In this document: piece after piece, positions 1 to 7,341 of the stretch
How positions within the stretch are numbered: the first letter of the stretch is position 1
Layout: every line of letters starts with the position of its first letter
Assembly (NCBI GenBank): GCA_902762385.1
Contig: CACWNQ010000030.1
Coordinates: 1-32,337 of the forward strand
Reading direction: 5' to 3'
DNA: 32,337 nucleotides
DNA from: an uncultured Bacteroidales bacterium
GTDB taxonomy: Bacteria; Bacteroidota; Bacteroidia; Bacteroidales; Muribaculaceae
The notes under the pieces: model-generated
Databases searched by the model: none
What the model saw: only the letters and a program-made list of their open reading frames with translations
Told to the model about the DNA's origin: nothing
Position numbers and translations under genes: made by a program

Positions 1-354
1 ACGTTGGTTGTTGATGTAGTTTATTATTCTCTCCTTGTCGCGCACACTGCATGAGAAAGCGCCATATTCCTTACCCCAACCGCTGAACATGGGGAAATAC
101 ACCTGCTGTTTTGCCCACTTGCTGCTGCCCTGCTTGATGTCGCGTACCAAGTCACTGAGTGACAGCGACGGTGATAGTTCGACTAACATGTGGATGTGGT
201 TGCCAATGCCCCCAATGCGGTACAGCTTGCATTTGCGGCTATTGATGATTGACCAGATGTAGCGGTACATATGCTCTCTGGTCTCATCGGGGATGGTCAT
301 CTCCCGACGATATGTGTTGATAACTATGTGATAGAGGGAGTTAACTGCGCTCAT
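1..354 (-). CDS. IS200-like / REP-associated (Y1, HUH) transposase, 3' end outside window
   Basis: The reverse strand gives an uninterrupted frame of 118 codons starting at the ATG at 354 and running off the left edge. It begins MSAVNSLYHIVINTYRRE. It carries the HUH metal-binding signature HIH at residues 53-55 in the context GNHIHMLVEL, and a late segment, YGAFSCSV...INYINNQ (about residues 97-117), that resembles the region of the nucleophilic tyrosine in Y1 transposases (probably Tyr113). The family cuts and rejoins single-stranded DNA at hairpins. A -7-like box, TACTTTTG, lies upstream at 377-384. The hairpins at 426-545 lie just upstream of the gene, as is common for REP-associated transposases. 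Whether it is an IS200-type mobile gene or a domesticated RAYT cannot be told without the C-terminus and the flanks. Confidence 0.85.
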   Translation of the reverse strand, partial: MSAVNSLYHIVINTYRREMTIPDETREHMYRYIWSIINSRKCKLYRIGGIGNHIHMLVELSPSLSLSDLVRDIKQGSSKWAKQQVYFPMFSGWGKEYGAFSCSVRDKERIINYINNQR

Positions 355-425
355 AATAGTATTTGTTTTGTCAAGGCAAAAGTAGTGAAAATGGCTTACC
401 TGGGCTGGGCAATGAGGACTATGAA

Positions 426-545
426 GTTCCCCTACGGGGCACTTTTTCATTAGATTCTACTTGGACCAAGCTGCGAGGGTCTTCGACCCTCTTGCATGGT
501 CTTAACGACAAATAGCTTCTTCGAAGCACTTGGCGTCTTCGACGC
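426..545. repeat. Cluster of four short-loop hairpins (REP/BIME-like)
   Basis: Four inverted repeats follow each other in this gene-free stretch. They are CCCC-TAC-GGGG at 429-439, GAGGGTC-TTC-GACCCTC at 475-491, GCTTC-TTC-GAAGC at 515-527, and GCGTC-TTC-GACGC at 533-545. The second is enclosed by a further pair, GACCA (464-468) with TGGTC (497-501), giving a longer bulged stem. Three of the four have the same TTC loop. The location between a Y1 transposase and fcl fits a REP-like target of that transposase; this link is inferred from family behaviour. Confidence 0.6.
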
Positions 546-592
546 AACCGACCCCCAGCATTATCCGTTCTTTATTATATCGCCACTAAAAC

Positions 593-1663
593 TTAATTTT
601 TCAGATACCAGTGGTAGAGGGCAGGGACACCGTCTTCAATCTCCATTGTGTGGCGCCAACCTAGAGAGTGAAGTTTTGACACGTCGGTGAGTTTGCGCAA
701 GGTGCCATCGGGCTTGGTGCTGTCCCACTCGACCACACCATGATAGTCAACTGTTGCTTGCACCAGTTCAGCAAGCTGCTTAATAGTGATTTCCTTGCCA
801 CTGCCAATGTTGATGTGACAGTTGCGAACATCGGGGTCGGTGCCACGCACGTCATCAAAGTTGATGTGCTCAAGACAATAGACACTTGCGTCGGCCATAT
901 CCTCGCTCCACAGGAACTCACGGATGGGCGCTCCAGTGCCCCACAACTTCAGACTCTCGCTAGTTATTCCATAGCGCTTGAGCAAAGCAACGATTTCGTC
1001 TTGTGTTGCCTTGCCATCAATGCCCTCGACTGGGCGACGGTCCAAGTCAGCACGCAGAGCAACCCAATTCCCTTCGTTGAGCATCTTGGCTAGATGCATC
1101 TTGCGAATCATCGCTGGCATGACATGACTTGTCTCAAGATTGAAATTATCGTTTGGACCATATAGATTGGTGGGCATCACTGCAATATAATTGGTACCAT
1201 ATTGCAGGTTGAAGCTCTCACACATCTTAAGACCGGCAATCTTAGCTATTGCATAAGGTTCGTTGGTATACTCCAATGGTGCAGTGAGCAAAGCAGTCTC
1301 GGGTATGGGTTGAGGAGCCTCGCGCGGGTAAATGCAAGTGCTACCCAAGAAGAGCAACTTCTTCACTCCATGTCGCCAACTCTCCCCTATCACATTCTGC
1401 TGAATCTGCAGATTCTGGTAGATGAAATCGGCACGATATTTGAGGTTTGCCATAATACCACCTACATGGGCCGCTGCAAGAACAACATACTCGGGCTGCT
1501 CGTCGTAGAAGAATTTCTTGACAGCAACAGCATCCATCAGGTCAAGTTCCTTGTGGGTGCGACCAATTAGATTGGTATAGCCCTTGCTTTCAAGGTTTTT
1601 CCAAATTGCCGAGCCCACAAGTCCGCGATGACCGGCAACGTATATCTTAGAATCTTTTTCCAT
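593..1663 (-). CDS. fcl: GDP-L-fucose synthase
   Basis: Epimerase/reductase that turns GDP-4-keto-6-deoxymannose into GDP-L-fucose with NADPH in the cytoplasm. The 356-residue protein is a short-chain dehydrogenase of the extended type. It has the nucleotide-binding GHRGLVG at residues 11-17, the catalytic serine in GSTCIYP (Ser108), and the YxxxK pair Tyr137/Lys141 in YAIAK. It is longer than the E. coli enzyme because of a segment at about residues 200-235 (VALRADLDRR to KRYGI), an insertion I associate with Bacteroidetes versions. It lies 88 bases downstream of gmd on the same strand, so the two consecutive pathway steps are probably co-transcribed. The spacer holds a repeat element with a hairpin that could modulate expression of this distal gene. 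Also called wcaG. Confidence 0.96.
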   Translation of the reverse strand: MEKDSKIYVAGHRGLVGSAIWKNLESKGYTNLIGRTHKELDLMDAVAVKKFFYDEQPEYVVLAAAHVGGIMANLKYRADFIYQNLQIQQNVIGESWRHGVKKLLFLGSTCIYPREAPQPIPETALLTAPLEYTNEPYAIAKIAGLKMCESFNLQYGTNYIAVMPTNLYGPNDNFNLETSHVMPAMIRKMHLAKMLNEGNWVALRADLDRRPVEGIDGKATQDEIVALLKRYGITSESLKLWGTGAPIREFLWSEDMADASVYCLEHINFDDVRGTDPDVRNCHINIGSGKEITIKQLAELVQATVDYHGVVEWDSTKPDGTLRKLTDVSKLHSLGWRHTMEIEDGVPALYHWYLKN

Positions 1664-1683
1664 ATCTTATATATCGATTTAAA

Positions 1684-1750
1684 GGAACAGAAGACTTATC
1701 TCCTATTCCCAATTGTGCATTGTGCATTGTGAATTGTGCATCGTGCATTA
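1684..1750 (-). repeat. Degenerate ATGCACAAT tandem repeat plus hairpin element, copy 1
   Basis: Read on the minus strand, the gmd stop is followed by several imperfect copies of an 8-9 base unit (ATGCACAAT, ATGCACGAT, ATTCACAAT), then GGGAATAGGAG and an imperfect hairpin. The hairpin pairs positions 1684-1694 with 1699-1709, 11 pairs counting two G-U pairs in the minus transcript, around a CTTA loop. A second copy with the same order of parts lies at 19299-19371. It separates gmd from fcl. Confidence 0.6.
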
Positions 1751-1751
1751 A

Positions 1752-2831
1752 TTAAAGATGGTAGACCTTGCGAATGTGTTGAAGGTCGTGGTCAACCATA
1801 AGCTTCACTAATTGCTCGAAAGTGGTCTTGCGAGGATTCCATCCCAGTTGAGTCTTAGCCTTGGTGGGATTGCCAAGCAACTGGTCAACCTCGGCAGGAC
1901 GGAAGTATTTCTTGTCGACCTCGACAATCACCTTGCCTGTAGCCTTGTCGATACCCTTCTCATCAAGTCCCTCGCCTTGCCACTCAAGCTCGATGCCTGC
2001 ATAGTGGAACGCCAGTGTGCAGAACTCTCGCACCGAATGGAACTCACCAGTGGCAATCACAAAGTCGCTGGGCTCGGGCTGCTGCATGATAAGCCACATG
2101 CACTCCACATAGTCGCGAGCATAACCCCAGTCGCGTTTTGCGTTAAGGTTGCCAAGGTAAAGCTTCTCTTGAAGACCGTTGACGATGCGTGCAGCGGCAA
2201 AGGTTATCTTGCGAGTCACGAAGTTCTCGCCACGGCGCTCACTCTCGTGGTTGAAAAGAATGCCATTGGCCGTGTACATGCCGTAACTCTCGCGATAGTT
2301 CTTCATAATCCAATAGCTGTAGAGCTTGGCAACGGCATAGGGGCTGCGTGGGTAAAATGGTGTGGTCTCGCTTTGAGGCACTTCCTGAACCTTGCCATAG
2401 AGTTCGCTTGTGCTAGCCTGATAGATTTTGGTCACCTTTTCACGATGGGTGATGCGAACAGCCTCAAGCAGTCGCAAGGTGCCCACGGCGTCGGCCTCGG
2501 CAGTGTATTCAGGTACATCGAACGACACCTTCACATGGCTCTGGGCTGCAAGATTGTAGATTTCGTCGGGCTTGATAGTCTCGATTAGGCGTATGAGCGA
2601 ACTCGAGTCGGTCATGTCGCCATAATGCAGATTGATAAGTCGCTGCTGCCGCATGTCGCGCACCCACTCGTCGAGATACAAATGCTCGATGCGACCAGTG
2701 TTGAAAGAACTGCTGCGACGAATGACGCCATGCACCTCATAGCCCTTTTCAAGCAGTAATTCAGCCAAATAACTGCCGTCCTGACCGGTAATGCCAGTTA
2801 TTAACGCTACCTTTTGATTATTTTCGTTCAT
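1752..2831 (-). CDS. gmd: GDP-mannose 4,6-dehydratase
   Basis: First committed step from GDP-mannose to GDP-L-fucose: NADP-dependent dehydration to GDP-4-keto-6-deoxymannose. The 359-residue protein starts with a Rossmann motif, [23 protein letters not shown] in outline (residues about 13-35). It has the family stretches [13 protein letters not shown], the YxxxK active site in SPYAVAKLY, and a C-terminal [12 protein letters not shown] typical of Gmd. Length is normal for the family. It has its own promoter (2858-2887), so transcription need not come from upxY. The next gene is fcl, the following pathway step. The product would feed fucosylation of capsule, O-antigen or surface glycoproteins. 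Confidence 0.97.
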   Translation of the reverse strand: MNENNQKVALITGITGQDGSYLAELLLEKGYEVHGVIRRSSSFNTGRIEHLYLDEWVRDMRQQRLINLHYGDMTDSSSLIRLIETIKPDEIYNLAAQSHVKVSFDVPEYTAEADAVGTLRLLEAVRITHREKVTKIYQASTSELYGKVQEVPQSETTPFYPRSPYAVAKLYSYWIMKNYRESYGMYTANGILFNHESERRGENFVTRKITFAAARIVNGLQEKLYLGNLNAKRDWGYARDYVECMWLIMQQPEPSDFVIATGEFHSVREFCTLAFHYAGIELEWQGEGLDEKGIDKATGKVIVEVDKKYFRPAEVDQLLGNPTKAKTQLGWNPRKTTFEQLVKLMVDHDLQHIRKVYHL

Positions 2832-2857
2832 TTTACCCTAGTTTTTGTTTTAACCTA

Positions 2858-2887
2858 CAAAGGTACACACATTTTTTGGAAAGTCAA
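2858..2887 (-). promoter_or_regulatory. Promoter of gmd-fcl
   Basis: The minus strand reads TTG (2887-2885), 19 bases, then TACCTTTG (2865-2858). This fits the Bacteroidetes -33/-7 consensus TTTG-N19-TAnnTTTG. It lies between the upxY stop and the gmd start, 27 bases before the gmd ATG. Confidence 0.65.
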
Positions 2888-2902
2888 CAAGGAATGAGAG
2901 TA

Positions 2903-3478
2903 TTATTTCTCCTTGGGCAGTTTCTCAAGCAATGACGGATGTATTGAAGTAGTGACAATTGCCACCAGTCCCTGAACACTCACAACCACACGGCTGTCGC
3001 CCTTCACACGCTTAAGAATACCCTCGGCGCCCTCGAATGGACCACCAAGAATCCTCACCCTGTCGCCACGTGTGAACTGTCCTGGCTTAGGTGTGACATA
3101 AACCAATTGCTCGTCGTAGGTTCCTGCCACTGCAATAAAATTCTGCATCTCCTTGTCGGGCACCACCACGGGTTTCTTAGTCGCAGGGTTCATGATATAA
3201 CGAATGGGAAGTTTGGTTGTAGCCTTATACTCCCTCATCACCGAAGGTTCAATACGGAAAAATATAAGGTTGTGGATAGTGGGCACCAGTTTCTTCACAC
3301 GTCGACCACGCCGGGTGCCCATCACATATTTCATGGGAATGAAACTCTCGATGCCACGTAGGTCGAGGTCGTCCTTAACCTTCATCTCACGATTGAAGGT
3401 AACGCGTATGGCATACCAAACTTTCTGCTCGGGCTCTTTTAGAGGAGCATCAGTTGTGTTTATGTCGTTAATCTCCAT
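2903..3478 (-). CDS. UpxY-type transcription antiterminator (NusG paralogue)
   Basis: NusG-like factor of the kind that heads Bacteroides capsular polysaccharide operons and lets RNA polymerase pass early terminators. With the start at 3478 it has 191 residues. The NGN domain begins at WYAIRV (residues 21-26) and contains GIESFIPMKY. The KOW domain begins at GDRVRILGGPFEGAEG (about 138) and runs close to the C-terminus. A longer frame reaches 3529, but the promoter at 3499-3530 overlaps that extension, so transcription would start downstream of it. No UpxZ partner is visible; instead gmd and fcl follow. It is transcribed divergently from nadE. It is distinguished from housekeeping NusG by the low similarity of the NGN part; a few other NusG paralogues (LoaP-like) are possible. 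Confidence 0.85.
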   Translation of the reverse strand: MEINDINTTDAPLKEPEQKVWYAIRVTFNREMKVKDDLDLRGIESFIPMKYVMGTRRGRRVKKLVPTIHNLIFFRIEPSVMREYKATTKLPIRYIMNPATKKPVVVPDKEMQNFIAVAGTYDEQLVYVTPKPGQFTRGDRVRILGGPFEGAEGILKRVKGDSRVVVSVQGLVAIVTTSIHPSLLEKLPKEK

Positions 3479-3498
3479 TAGCGATTGCTTTTTTGCTT

Positions 3499-3530
3499 GC
3501 AAAAATAAAGTCAGATTTTCGATTTGCAAA
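3499..3530 (-). promoter_or_regulatory. Promoter of upxY; decides its start codon
   Basis: The minus strand shows TTTG (3530-3527), 19 bases, then TATTTTTGC (3507-3499), an exact match to the Bacteroidetes consensus. Transcription would start near 3492, which excludes the upstream ATG at 3529 and supports the ATG at 3478. Confidence 0.75.
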
Positions 3531-3597
3531 ATTTTCTTGCAAAAATAACTTGCACGCCTAAAGTAATTTGACGAAATTTGCAGAAAAAAGTAAGATT

Positions 3598-4446
3598 ATG
3601 GATTACAAGAAAGCATTCGACACCATGGTTAGCCAAACGGCTAAATATCTCAGTGAAAATGGTCTGAAGACAATGATATTAGGACTCTCGGGGGGACTTG
3701 ACTCCACAGTGACAGCTGCCATATGCCACGAGGTAGTGAACCAATATCCTGAGCATCAGTTCAAGTTTATAGGCGTGAGTCTGCCTTGCTCTTCTAATTC
3801 TGTCGAGGAGAACGACTCGGCAAGCTTGGCTATGAAGGCTTTCTGCAATGAGAGCTGGGTTGAGAACTTGCAAGCGCAGTACTTGCTCCTGAAGGCCACG
3901 TGCGAGCAACGTTATCCCTCCACTCCCATCTCGCAAGGTAACATCAAGGCTCGCCTTCGCATGATATACCTTTACAATCTCGCCTCGGTGACTGGCGGAC
4001 TGGTGATGGACACCGACAACCTCACAGAACATAACCTGGGATTCTGGACCATTCACGGCGACGTGGCCGACTACAACCCCATTGGCGGACTATGGAAACA
4101 TGAGGTGTATGAACTGTGCAAGTATATCTTTACCGAGTGCTTCGCCGATGAGAACGACCCACGTCATCAGGCACTACGTGCCGCCTACGACATCATGCCT
4201 ACCGATGGTAACGGCGTAGCAGCTGGAGGCGACATGGCACAAATAGCCCCAGGACACACCTACGAAGATGTAGACGACATCCTTAACTCCTACCTGCAGC
4301 ACGGAGAAGATGAGCAAGAGATGAAGCGTCTTATCGATGCTTATAGTGCCGAGACAGTGGAGCGCGTACTCACTCGCCATCGTCGCTCAGAATTCAAGCG
4401 CAAGCGCATGCCCCTGGTCATCGAAAGGTCACTTTACGACTCCTAA
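3598..4446 (+). CDS. nadE: NAD(+) synthetase, ammonia-type
   Basis: ATP-dependent amidation of nicotinate adenine dinucleotide to NAD, the last step of NAD synthesis. The protein is 282 residues from the ATG at 3598; the frame is open to a TTG at 3568, which lies inside the likely promoter (TAATTTG at 3564-3570). The N-type ATP pyrophosphatase P-loop SGGLDST is at residues 31-37. GNIKARLRM (114-122) and TDN...GFWTIHGDVADYNPIGGLWKHEVYEL (139-173) match conserved family regions. There is no N-terminal nitrilase/glutaminase domain, so ammonia must come from elsewhere. The sequence differs from the E. coli enzyme (for example GDVADYNPIGG where many have GDGGADIAPLG), so it belongs to a divergent branch. 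Monocistronic: upxY is divergent, and the DUF2461 gene converges 31 bases away. Confidence 0.88.
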   Translation: MDYKKAFDTMVSQTAKYLSENGLKTMILGLSGGLDSTVTAAICHEVVNQYPEHQFKFIGVSLPCSSNSVEENDSASLAMKAFCNESWVENLQAQYLLLKATCEQRYPSTPISQGNIKARLRMIYLYNLASVTGGLVMDTDNLTEHNLGFWTIHGDVADYNPIGGLWKHEVYELCKYIFTECFADENDPRHQALRAAYDIMPTDGNGVAAGGDMAQIAPGHTYEDVDDILNSYLQHGEDEQEMKRLIDAYSAETVERVLTRHRRSEFKRKRMPLVIERSLYDS

Positions 4447-4477
4447 GAACACTATCTGTATTCAGACTGTTTCATTA

Positions 4478-5152
4478 TTACTCATCGTAAACGTAATCGA
4501 GAAAATCGTGGATTGGCTTTAGGACGCTGAAGTCGTCGTTGACGCGTTGCACCCAGTCTTCGCAGTCGAAATAGTCCTCGTCGACATGTTTCACGAGGAT
4601 GTACTCTTTGCGCTTTAGGAATTCGCCCAGAGGATGGTCCTTGGGATATTCCTTGGGCACATTCTTAAACGTGTCGCCCTCGAAGGCAAATCCTGATGCC
4701 TTGAGGCGCTTGTCGGTGATTAGTCGCGTGAACTCCTCGGGCTCGGCGTCAATTAGGTGTCGCAGGGCATCGAGTTTATCCTTTGCTGGCCACCACACGC
4801 CACCGCAAAGCATCAGGTGATCGGGCTCAAAATGGAGGTAATAGCCACTCGACACACAATGCCTGCCACCACGACCAACAACTGCACTGAAATACTGCTT
4901 ATAGGGCCGCTTGTCGTGCGAGAAACGGATGTCACGATAAATGCGATAGACGGCCTGCTTCACATCAAGTCCCCTAGCCTTCTCATCCCACTCAGCCATG
5001 AGCGAGATGAGCCTTGCCATATCCTGCTCCCATGCATTGCGCAATGGGTCGTAGAGTTGCTCCTTGTTCGCTTTGAACCACGGGCGCTCATTGTTGGCAG
5101 ACAATAACCTGAGAAAGCCTATTATCTCCTTGATATTTGATTGCGATTTCAT
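4478..5152 (-). CDS. DUF2461 (TIGR02453 family) protein of unknown function
   Basis: The 224-residue protein is recognised by FLRLLSANNERPWFKANKEQ near the N-terminus and by RIYRDIRFSHDKRPYK, the hallmark of DUF2461. A GGVWWPAKDKLDALR segment follows in the middle. The family is widespread and uncharacterised; I assign no reaction. The open frame extends to 5206, but the promoter at 5180-5210 lies inside that extension, so the ATG at 5152 is chosen (it also removes a spurious hydrophobic leader). The protein is then cytoplasmic. It converges on nadE with 31 bases between stop codons and no obvious terminator hairpin. Confidence 0.85.
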   Translation of the reverse strand: MKSQSNIKEIIGFLRLLSANNERPWFKANKEQLYDPLRNAWEQDMARLISLMAEWDEKARGLDVKQAVYRIYRDIRFSHDKRPYKQYFSAVVGRGGRHCVSSGYYLHFEPDHLMLCGGVWWPAKDKLDALRHLIDAEPEEFTRLITDKRLKASGFAFEGDTFKNVPKEYPKDHPLGEFLKRKEYILVKHVDEDYFDCEDWVQRVNDDFSVLKPIHDFLDYVYDE

Positions 5153-5179
5153 TGTTTTTGTCAGTAAAAATACAACCCA

Positions 5180-5210
5180 CAAAATTAATAAAATATTTCT
5201 TATCAACCAA
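5180..5210 (-). promoter_or_regulatory. Promoter of the DUF2461 gene; decides its start
   Basis: The minus strand has TTG (5210-5208), 20 bases, then TAATTTTG (5187-5180). Transcription would begin near 5173, about 20 bases before the ATG at 5152 and after the alternative ATG at 5206. Confidence 0.6.
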
Positions 5211-5256
5211 TATCAAAAAAAAAGAACATTTTTTTACAAAATGAACCGAGAAAACT

Positions 5257-5289
5257 TTTGGAGTTTTAAAAGTTTTTTACGTACTTTGC
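5257..5289 (+). promoter_or_regulatory. Promoter of the TetR-efflux operon
   Basis: TTTG at 5257-5260 is followed by TACTTTGC at 5282-5289, a slightly shortened -7 box. The leader to the ATG at 5342 is about 45 bases and is a plausible place for repressor binding, though I see no clear palindrome. Confidence 0.5.
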
Positions 5290-5341
5290 ACCCAAATTCC
5301 ATAGTAGTATATTAACTAAATTGTAAATCAGCTATTGCTAG

Positions 5342-5962
5342 ATGGATTTAAAAGAGAAAATTTTAAGAACTTCACTAGACTTGATGATGCGCATTGGGCC
5401 TCAATCGGTGACCATGGACATGGTTGCCCGCGATTGTGGAATATCGAAGCGCACGCTCTATGAGACCTTCCCTAACAAGCACAACCTCATATGTGACGTC
5501 ATCGAGTATAACCAGCAACAAGCAAATGCACAGTTCACTCAAATCTTTGAGCAATCGGCCAACAGTTTCGAGGCTCTGATGGGAGTATATACTGTAGCTC
5601 GAGAATTCATCCGAAAAACTTCGCCAGTATTCCTTACCGACATCAAGCGCCTTTATCCCGAGGCATTCGACGAATACAAGGCCCAAGAGTTGAGCCACAT
5701 ACTGTCGCTTGCCAAGATAATAAGCAAAGCCAAGGAGGAAGGCTTGGTTCTGCCCGGCATCAAGTGCAAAATTGCCGCCTACATTTTTAACAACAACATG
5801 AAGTATCTGCACCACATGCAGGACTTCCCGTTCCAAGAATACTCAGCTACCGAGGTGTTTGATGGTGCCTTCCTCAACTTCATGCGAGGCATGGCAACTA
5901 CCAAGGGCCAAGAAATAATCGAGGATTATGTTGTAAAAAACCTCATCAACAAAGATAATTAA
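5342..5962 (+). CDS. TetR/AcrR family transcriptional regulator
   Basis: The 206-residue protein has a typical N-terminal TetR DNA-binding domain: LKEKILRTSLDLMMRIG (helix 1), then SVTMDMVARDCGISKRTLYETFPNKHNLI (about residues 22-50) holding the helix-turn-helix. The C-terminal 150 residues are the variable ligand-binding and dimer part, with no recognisable ligand signature. It is the first gene of an apparent operon, 18 bases ahead of the TolC-like gene. By family precedent it probably represses the pump and itself until an effluxed compound binds. The inducer is unknown. Confidence 0.93.
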   Translation: MDLKEKILRTSLDLMMRIGPQSVTMDMVARDCGISKRTLYETFPNKHNLICDVIEYNQQQANAQFTQIFEQSANSFEALMGVYTVAREFIRKTSPVFLTDIKRLYPEAFDEYKAQELSHILSLAKIISKAKEEGLVLPGIKCKIAAYIFNNNMKYLHHMQDFPFQEYSATEVFDGAFLNFMRGMATTKGQEIIEDYVVKNLINKDN

Positions 5963-5980
5963 CACAAACACATTATTTAT

Positions 5981-7336
5981 ATGCACTACAAATCATTAAT
6001 CAACAAGATGCTAGTACTCGTGATGGCTGTTGCCTGTGCGCTGACCACCAGCGGACAGACGCTCAACGTGACCCTCGACGAGTGCATTCGTATCGCCCTA
6101 AACGAGAATCCATCGATTATCGTTGCCGATATGGAGATTCAGCGTGTGGACTATTCCAAGAAACAGACTCTGGGACAATTGTTCCCACAAGTGAATTTCA
6201 CCGCCAACTACAACCGCACCCTCGCCAAACAAACCATGGTGATGATGGACCAGGAATTCAAGGTGGGTACTGACAACCAGCACAGTGTGGGATTTCAAGG
6301 CTCACTGCCCATTATTGTTCCAGCACTGTGGAAATCGATTAAGCTGAGCGACACACAAATCTTGCAAAACATTGAGCTAGCACGCTCATCGCGCCTGTCG
6401 CTTATCAATCAGGTAAAGAACGCCTACTATGCACTACTGCTCGCCCGTGACAGCAAGCGTGTGATTGAAGCAAATCACAGCACTGCCTTGCTCACTGCCG
6501 ACATCTTTGACAAGCAGTATGAAATAGGCGTTGCTAGCGAGTATGACAAAACTCGTGCACGTGTTGCTGCCACAACACTTGAACCATCGATTCTTGATGC
6601 AGAGAACTCCATCACAGCACTCAAGCTCCAACTCAAGGTGCTCATGGGCATGGACGTGAACGTTGATATTGAGCCAGCCGAGACTCTCGACGATTTTAAG
6701 TATAAAATTTATGAGAACACCCTTAATGTCGATACTTCACTCGTCAACAACACCAACCTGCGCCAGCTCGACTTGCAGACCGATTATCTAAATCAGGCTC
6801 TCAAAGTGCAGAAAATGGCATGGGCTCCCACACTGAATGGAACTATCAACTACATGTGGAATTCGATGAGTAACGGTAGCCCTTTCAAGAACTTTAACTG
6901 GAACCCCTATTCTCAAGCTGGCATAGCACTAACTTGGAACCTGTTCTCGGGTGGTCAGCGTTATTACAAGCAAAAGCAAGCTGAGATAGCAGTGCGCGAA
7001 ATGAAATGGCAACGCGAAAATCTTACTCGAGGACTGAATTCTCAAGTCCAAACTCAACTTAACTCAATCAAGAGCAACCTTAAGCAAATTGAGAGCAATG
7101 CCGCTAGCGTGGCACTCGCCGAGAAGAGCAACGACATCATTCAAGAAAGCTTCAAGCTGGGCGTGGGCACCTTCCTTCAAATTCAGGACACCCAAAACGC
7201 ATTGCTTGGAGCGCGCTTGTCGTATTACCAAGCCATCTACAACCTGCTCGTGTCGCAAAGCGACCTAGAGCTATTGCTTGGCAATGCCCCATTGAACAAA
7301 TATGGAGTTACAACCGATAATAAATATACAAAATAA
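5981..7336 (+). CDS. TolC/OprM-like outer-membrane efflux channel
   Basis: Outer-membrane exit duct of a tripartite pump. The 451-residue protein has a signal peptide (MLVLVMAVACALTTSGQ, cleavage near residue 26) and then TLNVTLDECIRIALNENPSI, the usual start of the first outer membrane efflux repeat. Two homologous repeats with long helical stretches are visible: NQVKNAYYALLLARDSKRV near residues 145-165, and LNSQVQTQLNSIKSNLKQIESNAASVALAEKSNDII near residues 355-390. Length is normal. There is no lipobox cysteine, so it is of the TolC rather than the lipidated OprM type. It lies between the regulator and the adaptor gene, which starts 5 bases downstream. In Bacteroidetes the channel gene often comes first, as here. 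Confidence 0.94.
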   Translation: MHYKSLINKMLVLVMAVACALTTSGQTLNVTLDECIRIALNENPSIIVADMEIQRVDYSKKQTLGQLFPQVNFTANYNRTLAKQTMVMMDQEFKVGTDNQHSVGFQGSLPIIVPALWKSIKLSDTQILQNIELARSSRLSLINQVKNAYYALLLARDSKRVIEANHSTALLTADIFDKQYEIGVASEYDKTRARVAATTLEPSILDAENSITALKLQLKVLMGMDVNVDIEPAETLDDFKYKIYENTLNVDTSLVNNTNLRQLDLQTDYLNQALKVQKMAWAPTLNGTINYMWNSMSNGSPFKNFNWNPYSQAGIALTWNLFSGGQRYYKQKQAEIAVREMKWQRENLTRGLNSQVQTQLNSIKSNLKQIESNAASVALAEKSNDIIQESFKLGVGTFLQIQDTQNALLGARLSYYQAIYNLLVSQSDLELLLGNAPLNKYGVTTDNKYTK

Positions 7337-7341
7337 ATAAG

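Noticed and set aside
35-453. Two plus-strand open frames (35-262 and 271-453)
   Set aside because: The first is the shadow of the HUH transposase on the opposite strand, which has real motifs. The second overlaps that gene's start and the hairpin cluster and has no gene-like features.
475-545. The hairpin series as a CRISPR array or tRNA
   Set aside because: Stems are different, spacing is irregular, and no cloverleaf can be folded.
1812-2588. Long plus-strand open frame antisense to gmd
   Set aside because: Gmd is certain on the minus strand; the antisense protein has no recognisable features, and long shadows are common in this codon usage.
3479-3529. N-terminal 17-residue extension of UpxY
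   Set aside because: An exact consensus promoter lies within it, so it would not be transcribed.
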